6,751 nt of DNA from Planctomycetota bacterium (GCA_020425835.1 JAGQRC010000203.1:1-6751); one strand, 5' to 3'; shown: positions 1 through 6,376, counted from the stretch's first letter. Notes: generated by a model from the sequence alone, not told the origin. Numbers and translations are program-made.

Positions 1-1234
1 TCATCGATCGCTCGTCGAACGGACCCAGCCGGCCGACCTCGATCAAACCGACGGCGCCCCACACCATGCCCAGCGGGAGGAACGCGAGGAGGAGCCTCGG
101 CGAGTCGTAGAAGAACGAGAGCTGAGCGATCACCCCGAGGACGAGCATCCCCCCGTAGAGATCGAACAACGCTCCACGCGGGACACGCCGACGTACCCAC
201 CAGGCGAGCACGATGAACGGTGTCAGCGCATATCCGAAGACCCGTGGCAGGTTCTCCGTGACGTGCTTGGTCGCGCAACCCGACCACCAGCGGAACACCG
301 CGACCGGGTCTTCGAGGATCGGCTCGATCAAGGAGAGCCGCTGTTGGTCCTCCATGGTCGAGATCTGCGTCTCCCACAACACGCGATGGTGGTCCGCGGT
401 GAGTTCAGTCAGGACGCGACCCCGCGCGAACAGGCTGACTCCACCTTTGCTCGAGATCACCCAACGACCCGTCGCCTCGTGGGTCCACCAAACGATCGGG
501 AACGCGTACCCGAAGCAGACGGCCCCGGCGAGGACCGCAATGCCGATCGCTCTCGGCCAGGAGGGCGCGGCGAGGCTCACTCGCGGGAACCGCCAGGCGA
601 CGACGGGGAGCAGGACCACGATCGCCGCGATGACCAACACCGACCCGACGATCTCCTGTCGGACCCAGTAGGCCACTCCGGCCGCGGCGCCAAAGAGCAC
701 GGCGCTCCGCCAACTCGGTCGTCGGACGAGACCGAACCCGGCCCACAGCGCGAAGGCGGCATAGAACACGTAGTGGACGTGAGACGAGATCTCCACCGAG
801 TAGCCGACGTGATAGGGAGCGACGGCCAACAACAGCGCCGCCACGACTCCGACCCGGGGACCCACTGCCAGCCGTCCGAGACCGTAGACGGGAAACACGG
901 TGGCCGCACCGATCGCGCAGCTCGTCAAGCGACCCGCCCACTCGAGGTCCCCGAGCCAACGGTACGGGAGTGCCACGGCCACCGGGAACAGAGGCGGAAC
1001 CCAGTGCAGGTAGCCATCGGCAAACTCCCCGCGGGCGAAGGCGCGAATGCACTCGAAGTCGAAGAGGATGGCGTCGAGGTAATGGATCTCCTTCACGAAC
1101 GGCGCGATGGCGACCCGGATGGCGAACGCGAGGACGGCGACGCCGGTGACCGCACGCAGGGTCCGGTCGCGTGTCGGTCGCGTCGCCCGCTCCGGCGACT
1201 CCGTCTCGAGGAGGGGAAGCTCCGACTCGTTCAC
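1..1234 (-). CDS. GT-C family membrane glycosyltransferase (GT39/ArnT-like), 3' end beyond the window
   Basis: The 411 visible codons encode a polytopic membrane protein of the dolichyl-phosphate-mannose mannosyltransferase/ArnT (GT-C) type. These enzymes move a sugar from a polyprenyl-phosphate carrier to a lipid or protein acceptor outside the inner membrane. After a charged N-terminus of about 27 residues, hydrophobic segments lie near residues 28-46, 80-96, 103-120, 126-147, 153-170, 176-190, 194-214, 226-248, 331-346, 359-376 and 380-400. The first periplasmic loop carries acidic residues (D54, D59, E61) and is followed by 'HWVPPLFPVAVAL', resembling the family's PPLYP segment. Residues 249-330 form a hydrophilic loop, and 'YDSPRLLLAFLPL' (376-388) resembles the family's C-terminal RYLLP-type helix. 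The GTG start is chosen because it begins 5 bases after the stop of the upstream fusion gene, which suggests translational coupling; no clear Shine-Dalgarno is seen. The reading frame reaches base 1 without a stop, so the end is missing only because of the window edge. Donor and acceptor cannot be told from sequence. Confidence 0.85.
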   Translation of the reverse strand, partial: MNESELPLLETESPERATRPTRDRTLRAVTGVAVLAFAIRVAIAPFVKEIHYLDAILFDFECIRAFARGEFADGYLHWVPPLFPVAVALPYRWLGDLEWAGRLTSCAIGAATVFPVYGLGRLAVGPRVGVVAALLLAVAPYHVGYSVEISSHVHYVFYAAFALWAGFGLVRRPSWRSAVLFGAAAGVAYWVRQEIVGSVLVIAAIVVLLPVVAWRFPRVSLAAPSWPRAIGIAVLAGAVCFGYAFPIVWWTHEATGRWVISSKGGVSLFARGRVLTELTADHHRVLWETQISTMEDQQRLSLIEPILEDPVAVFRWWSGCATKHVTENLPRVFGYALTPFIVLAWWVRRRVPRGALFDLYGGMLVLGVIAQLSFFYDSPRLLLAFLPLGMVWGAVGLIEVGRLGPFDERSM

Positions 1235-1239
1235 CGGAT

Positions 1240-3414
1240 TCAGCGCCGGTAGTACTTGACGAGCTTCTTGACGGAGTTGGCCACCTGCAAGACGTCCTTC
1301 TCCGCCATGCCCGGATAGAGCGGCAAAGAGATGATCCGCTCGGACGTGAAGCTGGCGTTCGGGAAGTCGTCCGGCGTGAAGCCGAAACGGTCACGGTAGT
1401 ACGGCTGCAGGTGGAGCGACCGGAAGTGGATCCCCGTCCCGATGTTCTCCTTCTTGAGCGCCTGGACGAAGGCGTCGCGGTCGAGCTTCAGCATCTCCGT
1501 CCGGAGCATGATGATGAAGAGATGGTGCGCGTGACGGATGTCGTCCGACACATTGGGAACGATGACCTCGGGGCAGTCGAGGAGCGCCTGCCGATAGAGC
1601 CGCGCGTATCGGCGACGAGTCTCGATGAAGCCGTCGAGCCGAGGCATCTGGTGCACGCCGAGCGCCGCGCAGAGATCCGGCAGGTTGTACTTGAAGCCGG
1701 GCTCGATGCACTCCCAATGGATGGAGCCCTCGGCCGTGTACCGGTTCCAGGCATCCTTGGTGATCCCGTGGAGCGCGAGCCGACGCAAGCGCTCGCCGTC
1801 CGCCGGGTCCGTGAACGCGATGGCTCCCCCTTCCCCCGTCGTGATGTTCTTGATGGGGTAGAAGGAGAAGCAGGCGAAACGGGAGATCGATCCGATGCGG
1901 CGCCCTCGGTACTCGGCGCCGATGGCGTGGGCGGCGTCCTCGATCACCGTCAGTCCGCGACGATCGGCGATCTCGTGAATGGCATCGAGATCGACGGGCT
2001 GACCCGCCATGTGCACCGGGATGATCGCCTTCGTCTTGTCGGTGATCTTCTCCTCGATGCGCTCCGGATCGATGTTGAACGAGTCGCGCTCGATGTCCAC
2101 GAACACCGGCGTCGCTCCGGTGTGCACGATCACGTTCGCGGTCGACGGCCAGGTCACGGGGGTCGTGATGACCTCATCGCCTGGACCGATGTCCATGCTC
2201 GCCAGACAGATGTGGAGCGCTGCGGTGCACGAGTTCACCGCCACGACATCCGCCGCGCCGGTGTAGTCGCGGATCGCCTCCTCGAACCGCCGCGTCCGAG
2301 GACCGGTGGTGACCCAGCCGGAGCGCAGAACCTCGACGACCTCGGCTATCTCCTCCTCGCCGATGCTCGGCAGCGCGAACGGGAGGAACGATCCGCGCAG
2401 CGGCTCCCCGCCCTCGGCGACCGGCGTCTCCTGGTTGCGTTGGTGGGTCTTGATGTTGTAGTAGCGCGGAGAATCGAAGTCCGAGAACTCGCCGCGCGAC
2501 AACGCGTCCCGGATCTCGATCGCGCCGTCCCGCGCGGTCACTTCCGGCGACCACTCGAGAACCCGGTGGATCTTCTCGAAGCAGACGTTGTAGCTCCGAC
2601 GATCGGCGTCGCCGGGCGCCTCCTCGAGATGCGCACCGGGTACCTGATCGACCACGAGCTTCGCCAGATCGCGAATCTGGTAGTTCTCACCATCGGACCC
2701 CACGTTGAACACCTGCCCCGCGACGAGGGACGACGGGGCCTCGAGGCAACGTACGAACGCGCGCGCAGAGTCCGCCACGTGCAAGAAGGGGCGCCACTGC
2801 TCCCCCCCACCGAGGACGAACACGCGGCCCTTCTTGACAGCGTGCAGGGTCATGACGTTGATCGCGAGATCGAAACGCATCCGCGGTGACAGCCCGAACA
2901 ACGTGGCCTGACGAAGGTGCACCGGCTCGAGACCCCGCGCGACCATCTCGTTGAGCCTGCGTTCCGCACGGACCTTCGATTGCGCGTAGAGCGACACCGG
3001 ATGGAGCTCGGCACTCTCGTCGAGCGACAGCCCCGTCCCTGCGCCGTAGACGGAACAGGAGCTCGCGAAGACGAAACGGCGAACGCCTGCTCCCAGAGCC
3101 CGGTCCGCGAGTTCGACCGTGGCGCGGTAGTTGGCGAGCTCCGTCATCTCGGGCTCGAGGTCACAGCTCGGGTCGTTCGCGAGCCCGGCAAGGTGACAGA
3201 TCCCGTCGATGTCGGTCAGGAGGTCGGGGAAGCACTCCAGCTCGACCAGGTTGCCCTGGACGAACTCGAAACGCGGATGGCCTCGAAGGTCGGCGACCGA
3301 GTCGGCCGAGAAGTACGCCGAATCGAAGCAGCGGACCGTGTGCCCGGCCTCGAGAAGCTGACGACAGAGGACGGACCCGAGGTAACCGGCTCCGCCGGTG
3401 ACGAGAATGCGCAT
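1240..3414 (-). CDS. Fusion of NAD-dependent sugar epimerase/ketoreductase (SDR) and ArnB-like PLP aminotransferase
   Basis: This is a 724-residue two-domain enzyme for amino-sugar nucleotide synthesis. Residues 1-320 are an extended SDR: NAD-binding G7xxG10xxG13, catalytic S119 in 'SSCSVYG', and Y143xxxK147. The positions held by Asp-Glu in 4,6-dehydratases are C120 and S121 here, and the Glu of the ArnA decarboxylase 'SEVYG' is S121. An epimerase or 4-ketoreductase is therefore likelier than a dehydratase or decarboxylase. Residues 341-724 are a DegT/DnrJ/EryC1 aminotransferase, closest by eye to ArnB: 'SGWVTTGP' (365-372), 'EDAAHA' with D493 for the PLP ring nitrogen, 'SFYPIKNIT' with Schiff-base K522, 'GFKYNLPD' and 'IGTGIHFR'. 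Both active sites look intact. The linker (about 305-340) starts at what looks like the natural end of a stand-alone SDR, and no internal start for the second domain is evident. The ATG is preceded by a G-rich stretch (GAGGGGG) 11 bases upstream. The gene leads the unit with the GT-C gene. The sugar substrate is unknown; glutamate as amino donor is inferred from the family. Confidence 0.93.
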   Translation of the reverse strand: MRILVTGGAGYLGSVLCRQLLEAGHTVRCFDSAYFSADSVADLRGHPRFEFVQGNLVELECFPDLLTDIDGICHLAGLANDPSCDLEPEMTELANYRATVELADRALGAGVRRFVFASSCSVYGAGTGLSLDESAELHPVSLYAQSKVRAERRLNEMVARGLEPVHLRQATLFGLSPRMRFDLAINVMTLHAVKKGRVFVLGGGEQWRPFLHVADSARAFVRCLEAPSSLVAGQVFNVGSDGENYQIRDLAKLVVDQVPGAHLEEAPGDADRRSYNVCFEKIHRVLEWSPEVTARDGAIEIRDALSRGEFSDFDSPRYYNIKTHQRNQETPVAEGGEPLRGSFLPFALPSIGEEEIAEVVEVLRSGWVTTGPRTRRFEEAIRDYTGAADVVAVNSCTAALHICLASMDIGPGDEVITTPVTWPSTANVIVHTGATPVFVDIERDSFNIDPERIEEKITDKTKAIIPVHMAGQPVDLDAIHEIADRRGLTVIEDAAHAIGAEYRGRRIGSISRFACFSFYPIKNITTGEGGAIAFTDPADGERLRRLALHGITKDAWNRYTAEGSIHWECIEPGFKYNLPDLCAALGVHQMPRLDGFIETRRRYARLYRQALLDCPEVIVPNVSDDIRHAHHLFIIMLRTEMLKLDRDAFVQALKKENIGTGIHFRSLHLQPYYRDRFGFTPDDFPNASFTSERIISLPLYPGMAEKDVLQVANSVKKLVKYYRR

Positions 3415-3771
3415 GGAGTGGAGACCCCCTCGTGGTCGGAGCCGAGCGCGGCTCGAGCCGTGGTGCTCGTTCGCGGGCAGCCCGTTGAAAACTCAGTCCG
3501 AGCGAAGTCGTGGCTCGACGTTTCGCCTTGGGTCGAAGAACGCGACCCGGGATTCCGGTGATCGCGACGGGACCGCATTGGGGTGCGAAAGATACCCAGG
3601 CCCCCGGTCGGGCCGCAAGCAGGCCAGTCCGCACGATGCCGAACACACGCGGCACGTTGGACCCGGTCGATCCGATCCAGCCCGGAGCGGACCTCGGACC
3701 GAGGCTCCATCTCGTTGTCCGGTGGGAGTTTCGCCCCCCTCTCCTCCGGTCCGTCGGACGTACAGCGCGGG

Positions 3772-3799
3772 TTGCAATGACGTTCACTCCCGGTAGGAT
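3772..3799 (+). promoter_or_regulatory. Candidate sigma70-type promoter for the Nth-like gene
   Basis: TTGCAA (3772-3777) and TAGGAT (3794-3799) are separated by 16 bases and match the -35 and -10 consensus at 4 of 6 positions each. Transcription would start near 3806, giving a leader of about 50 bases that contains the strong ribosome binding site at 3849. The position is plausible, but in GC-rich DNA such partial matches arise by chance. Confidence 0.35.
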
Positions 3800-3848
3800 T
3801 CTCCGGTTTCGTCGGGCAGCCGCCCGTGGGTGAACTCCCCGAACGACC

Positions 3849-3854
3849 GGAGGA
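3849..3854 (+). promoter_or_regulatory. Shine-Dalgarno site of the Nth-like gene
   Basis: GGAGGA ends three bases before the ATG at 3858 (sequence GGAGGAAGC then ATG). It is the clearest ribosome binding site in the window and fixes this start against longer readings. Confidence 0.8.
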
Positions 3855-3857
3855 AGC

Positions 3858-4676
3858 ATGGCCACCAAGGCCAAGAAGGTCTCGAGCCGTCGGAAGAACG
3901 CGGACGCGTCCGAAGTTCTGGCCCTCCTCGCCAAAGAGTACGGGCCCCTCGACCGCGTGGAGTTCGTCGATCTCCTAGAGCTCTCCCTGTTCGCAATCCT
4001 CGTGGAGCGTCTACCGCTGGCTTCCGCGATCGAGGCGTTCCACGGCTTTCGCGCGGAGTTCGTCGACTGGAACGAAGTGCGGATCTCGACCGCGATGGAA
4101 GTGCAGGAAGTCCTCAAGGGCGCGGCGGAACCCCTCGAGACCGCGCTGGTCATCAAGGAGTTCCTCAACCGCCTGTTCTACGAGCAGCACCAGGTCGGAC
4201 TCGGCTTCCTCCAAGAGCGCAACACCACCGAGATCAAGTCGTTCTTCAAGAAGAGCCCGGCCGTGAGCGAGGCGATCGTCAACCTGTTGCTCGCGAAGAT
4301 CCGGGAGTACCCGGCGCTCCCGGTCTCCGCCGCGACCTTCCCCCTGGCGGAACGCCTCGGCTGGGTCGATCCCGAGGCGACCCCGATCAAGAAACAGAAA
4401 GAGGGCTTCGACCACATCGGGCCCGACCAGATCTACCCGACGTTCGTCTACTTCACAGAGCACGCACGTGGAGTCTGCACCGCCGACCCTGCGACGATGG
4501 AGTGCCCGAGCTGCGTCCTGAACGCAGCCTGCCCCTATCCGAAGAAATCGACCGCGAAGAAGGCGACCAAGCCGAAGGCCAAGACCGTGGCGAAGTCGAC
4601 CAAAGCGTCGAAGACCAAGACGTCGGCGAAGAAGACCAAGAAGAAGACGACCAAGAAAACCAGCAAGAAGAGCTGA
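3858..4676 (+). CDS. Degenerate endonuclease III-like (HhH-GPD) protein with four-Cys motif and lysine-rich tail
   Basis: This 272-residue protein resembles bacterial endonuclease III (Nth) across residues 30-227 but seems to have lost glycosylase/lyase activity. Compared with E. coli Nth recalled from memory, 'SPAVSEAIVNLLL' (133-145) aligns with 'LPGVGRKTANVVL', and 'PVSAATFPLAERLGWV' with the 'VDTHIFR' region. Catalytic Lys120 falls on A139 and Asp138 on S157, with the 18-residue spacing kept exactly, and both hairpin glycines are replaced (A135, S137). A C-terminal cluster C207-X8-C216-X2-C219-X5-C225 matches the Nth [4Fe-4S] motif except for X8 instead of X6. The tail (229-272) has 20 Lys in 44 residues with Ala, Thr and Ser, like histone H1, and the N-terminus is also basic (MATKAKK, SRRK). 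A structural or DNA/RNA-binding role is therefore inferred rather than base excision. 'FVDWNEVR' (68-75) recalls a family I associate with Planctomycetota. yebC follows 83 bases later on the same strand and may be co-transcribed. The fold assignment is moderately sure; the function is unknown. Confidence 0.72.
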   Translation: MATKAKKVSSRRKNADASEVLALLAKEYGPLDRVEFVDLLELSLFAILVERLPLASAIEAFHGFRAEFVDWNEVRISTAMEVQEVLKGAAEPLETALVIKEFLNRLFYEQHQVGLGFLQERNTTEIKSFFKKSPAVSEAIVNLLLAKIREYPALPVSAATFPLAERLGWVDPEATPIKKQKEGFDHIGPDQIYPTFVYFTEHARGVCTADPATMECPSCVLNAACPYPKKSTAKKATKPKAKTVAKSTKASKTKTSAKKTKKKTTKKTSKKS

Positions 4677-4759
4677 GCTCGTCGGACGGCTTCCGGAACG
4701 CAGGCTCGAGAGGCCGGCGCCGAGGAGTGTTCGACCTGACATCCGAAAGAGAGCAATTC

Positions 4760-5515
4760 GTGGCGGGTCACTCACACTGGGCCGGCATCAAGCACAAGAA
4801 GGCCGCAGCCGACAAGAAGCGCGGCAAGATCTTCTCGAAGATGGCCAAGTACATCACGGTGGCCGCCAAGACGGGCGGGGGCGACCCCACTATGAATGCT
4901 GCTCTCCGTCTCGCGATCGACAACGCCCGCGCTCAGAACATGCCCAAGGACGCGATCGATCGCGCGATCAAGAAGGGCACCGGAGAGCTCGACGGCGAGG
5001 ACTACGTCGAGCTGGTCTACGAGGGCTTTGCGCCCGAGCAGGTCGCCCTCGTCGTCGACATCCTCACCGACAACCGCAATCGGACCGCCTCGGAGCTGCG
5101 CAAGTTCTTCGAGAAGAAGGGTGGCACGCTCGGCAACCCGGGGAGCGTCGCCTGGCAGTTCGAGACCAAGGGGCAGATCCACATCGAGAAGGCGACCATC
5201 GGCGAAGAGGAGCTGATGGACCTCGTCCTCGAGGCCGGCGCGGATGACATGGTCACGGACGGCGACATCTACATCGTCTCTTCGACGCCCGACTCGTTCC
5301 AAGCGGTCAAGGAAGCGCTCGACACCAAGGAGATCGCGACGATCCATGCCGAGGTCGATCGGGTCGCCACCACCTCGGTCGCGATCGGTGACAGCGCCAA
5401 GGCGAAGAAGGTGCTCGGCTTCATCGAAGAGCTCGAAGACCACGACGACGTCCAGAAGGTCAGCGCCAACTTCGACATCCCTGACGCCGTGTTCGCGGAG
5501 ATCGAGGCGGAGTAG
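4760..5515 (+). CDS. yebC: YebC/PmpR/TACO1-family protein
   Basis: The protein has 251 residues, the usual length for the family. It opens with the hallmark 'AGHSHWAGIKHKKAAADKKRGKIF' (written here as AGHSHWAGI then KHKKAAADKKRGK), followed by 'NMPKDAIDRAIKKGTG' and 'YEGFAPEQVALVVDILTDNRNRT', all typical. The family was long annotated as transcriptional regulators; more recent work on bacterial YebC and mitochondrial TACO1 supports a ribosome-associated role in relieving stalls at proline-rich stretches. It acts in the cytosol. The GTG at 4760 is the right start because it puts the conserved AGHSHW right after the initiator. A GAGAG element (4749-4753) sits 6 bases upstream. The frame stays open further left to 3830, but that extension overlaps the Nth-like gene out of frame and is not conserved. 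In many bacteria yebC precedes ruvC-ruvA-ruvB; here the next gene is convergent, so that link is absent. Confidence 0.97.
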   Translation: MAGHSHWAGIKHKKAAADKKRGKIFSKMAKYITVAAKTGGGDPTMNAALRLAIDNARAQNMPKDAIDRAIKKGTGELDGEDYVELVYEGFAPEQVALVVDILTDNRNRTASELRKFFEKKGGTLGNPGSVAWQFETKGQIHIEKATIGEEELMDLVLEAGADDMVTDGDIYIVSSTPDSFQAVKEALDTKEIATIHAEVDRVATTSVAIGDSAKAKKVLGFIEELEDHDDVQKVSANFDIPDAVFAEIEAE

Positions 5516-5580
5516 TCCGCCGCGGTCCCTGGGGAATCACCACCCATCGAGAGCACCGTGAGTGTTCGCGCCCCCTTCGA

Positions 5581-5617
5581 AATGAAAAGGGGAGACGGTC
5601 CCCGGAACCGTCTCCCC
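5581..5617 (-). terminator. Intrinsic terminator for the leftward DUF2203 transcript
   Basis: GGGGAGACGGT (5589-5599) and ACCGTCTCCCC (5607-5617) form a perfect 11-bp stem around a 7-base loop. On the minus strand the stem is followed at once by TTTTCATTT (5588-5580), as expected for a Rho-independent terminator of leftward transcription. On the plus strand the stem is followed by ACGAAATGG, with no T-run, so it is a poor terminator for yebC. Confidence 0.75.
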
Positions 5618-5646
5618 ACGAAATGGAAGGATGGATGGGAGTCGCT

Positions 5647-5740
5647 GTGTTTCCCGCTCGCCGCTCGGGGCCGGCCCGGTGGGCCGGATCCTTCGGTGAC
5701 GTGGCCCGGGGGCTACGCTGGCGTGGCTTGGCTTTCGCCT
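5647..5740. repeat. 94-bp direct repeat, copy 1
   Basis: This copy matches 5774-5867 at 91 of 94 positions with no gaps and a 127-base period. It contains a GC-rich hairpin, CCGGCCC (5671-5677), loop GGT, GGGCCGG (5681-5687), perfect over 7 bp. It also contains a small hairpin, GGC-TTTC-GCC (5730-5739), which reads GGC-GAAA-GCC with a GNRA-type tetraloop on the minus strand. It also holds the 14-base subunit CGCTCGCCGCTCGG (5655-5668). Confidence 0.93.
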
Positions 5741-5756
5741 TGTGTCCTTTGCTCGG

Positions 5757-5774
5757 TTTCCGCTCGCCGCTCGG
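5757..5774. repeat. Extra partial copy of the repeat's left end
   Basis: TTTCCGCTCGCCGCTCGG lies directly before copy 2 and duplicates the first part of the repeat (TTTCCCGCTCGCCGCTCGG, 5650-5668 and 5777-5795), lacking one C. The 14-base core CGCTCGCCGCTCGG thus occurs three times: 5655, 5761 and 5782. Confidence 0.85.
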
Positions 5775-5867
5775 TGTTTCCCGCTCGCCGCTCGGGGCCG
5801 GCCCGGTGGGCCCGATCCTTCGGTGACGGGGTCCGGGGGCTACGCTGGCGTGGCTTGGCTTTCGCCT
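5774..5867. repeat. 94-bp direct repeat, copy 2
   Basis: This copy differs from 5647-5740 at three bases: one G to C in the right arm of the GC-rich hairpin and two in the segment after GGTGAC. The change in the arm creates a C-C mismatch in the 7-bp stem (5798-5804 with 5808-5814), while the GGC-TTTC-GCC hairpin (5857-5866) is unchanged. A further short match, CTCGGTGTTTCC (5882-5893), follows 112 bases after the start of this copy and may be the stub of a third unit. Confidence 0.93.
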
Positions 5868-5911
5868 CGTCCTCGTCGCCTCTCGGTGTTTCCTGTGCGG
5901 TTCCCCGTCTT

Positions 5912-6376
5912 CTACTCCGGTCGGTTGACGAGGAAGTCCCGCGTGTCGCGGATCGGGCTGCGCTCGTTGTACGACTCGTCGAGTTCGTGCCAGTAGCGAA
6001 CCGACTCGTCGCCCGGGCACCAACAGAGGAAGACCTTGCGGCCGAGGTAGAGCGACGGGAAGTTGATCACGCCGCGCTTGAACTCCTCGACGAAACACCC
6101 GAGCTCCTCGACTTCCCGGATGTAGCCGTTGATCCGATCGATCAGGCCATTGAGATCGCGCTTCAGCTCTTCGACCTTCGCCTCGGTGTCGGCGTCGCGA
6201 CGCGCGAGGCGCTCCTTCTCGCTGATCTCCAGCTCGGTGCGCCGCTCGATGATGAGCGACCAGGTCTTGCGGACGTCGCCGACGATGCGGTCGAGCAGTG
6301 GGAGCATCCGGTTGGCCTCTTCGAGCGTCAGGATCCGAGACCTCACTCGGAGGCCGGGCCGGAGGTGCGTGTTCAT
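5912..6376 (-). CDS. DUF2203 family protein
   Basis: The 154-residue product matches the uncharacterised DUF2203 family. It begins after a short basic leader with 'RILTLEEANRMLPLLDRIVGDV' (split: RILTLEEANRMLP, then LLDRIVGDV), the family's N-terminal signature. A charged, probably coiled-coil helix follows (about residues 40-85, rich in Glu, Arg and Lys). It ends with the diagnostic block 'INFPSLYLGRKVFLCW', 'CPGDESVRYWHELDESY' and 'ERSPI'. No signal peptide or membrane segment is seen, so it is probably cytosolic; no biochemical function is established to my knowledge. The ATG at 6376 is preferred because AAAGGG lies 10 to 15 bases upstream. An in-frame GTG at 6415 would add 13 residues with no ribosome binding site and no family match. 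The gene is transcribed alone, convergent with yebC, and ends in the terminator at 5581-5617. Confidence 0.9.
   Translation of the reverse strand: MNTHLRPGLRVRSRILTLEEANRMLPLLDRIVGDVRKTWSLIIERRTELEISEKERLARRDADTEAKVEELKRDLNGLIDRINGYIREVEELGCFVEEFKRGVINFPSLYLGRKVFLCWCPGDESVRYWHELDESYNERSPIRDTRDFLVNRPE

Larger units (their letters stand above)
3415..3857. other. Divergent intergenic region (443 bp), no supported gene
   Basis: This stretch separates the leftward fusion gene from the rightward Nth-like gene. All frames give Arg/Ser/Pro-rich translations without recognisable motifs, so I call no gene. Near the fusion start it holds a perfect 12-base palindrome, CGGCTCGAGCCG (3449-3460), overlapping a 6-bp hairpin (GAGCCG at 3439-3444 with CGGCTC at 3449-3454). 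These lie in the presumed leader of the fusion mRNA and could be an operator or a leader hairpin. A weak minus-strand promoter candidate is TTGCGG (bases 3618-3613) with TATCTT (3594-3589), spacer 18, matching 3/6 and 4/6 of the sigma70 consensus. The rightward promoter candidate is listed separately. Confidence 0.6.
5516..5911. other. Convergent intergenic region (396 bp) with hairpin and direct repeats, no gene
   Basis: The space between the ends of yebC (rightward) and the DUF2203 gene (leftward) holds no credible coding sequence. It contains a long hairpin near yebC and, to its right, a repeat pair with partial copies, each listed separately. If the hairpin terminates leftward transcripts, nearly 300 bases including both repeats are the 3' untranslated region of the DUF2203 mRNA. 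Bases 5516-5580 show nothing recognisable. Confidence 0.8.

Noticed and set aside
263..1252. A 329-codon plus-strand frame antisense to the glycosyltransferase
   Set aside because: It is highly charged and repetitive (Arg, Asp, Glu) with no recognisable motif, and it lies opposite a recognised membrane enzyme.
405..1394. A 329-codon minus-strand frame overlapping the glycosyltransferase
   Set aside because: Its translation is Arg/Ser/Pro-rich. The frame shifted by one base gives a clean polytopic GT-C protein over the same bases.
1171..2889. A 572-codon open frame on the plus strand, antisense to the fusion gene
   Set aside because: It mirrors the codon pattern of the well-supported minus-strand enzyme. 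Its translation is rich in Arg, Asp and Val with no domain, which is typical of antisense frames in GC-rich DNA.
3161..4168. A long minus-strand frame crossing from the Nth-like gene into the fusion gene
   Set aside because: It overlaps two recognised genes on different strands and has no conserved features.
3830..4759. A 310-residue N-terminal extension of YebC
   Set aside because: It overlaps the Nth-like gene in another frame, and the YebC family starts at the AGHSHW motif, coded directly after the GTG at 4760.
4011..4775. A 254-codon minus-strand frame opposite the Nth-like gene
   Set aside because: Its Leu/Arg-rich translation reflects the reverse complement of the Lys-rich tail and the gene body; no motif was seen.
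5589..5617. The strong hairpin as a terminator for yebC
   Set aside because: The plus strand after the stem reads ACGAAATGG with no T-run; the T-run is on the other strand.
5647..5867. The repeat pair as a CRISPR array
   Set aside because: The units are 94 bp with 33-bp spacing, only two full copies, and no cas gene nearby. The spacer itself contains a partial copy of the repeat.
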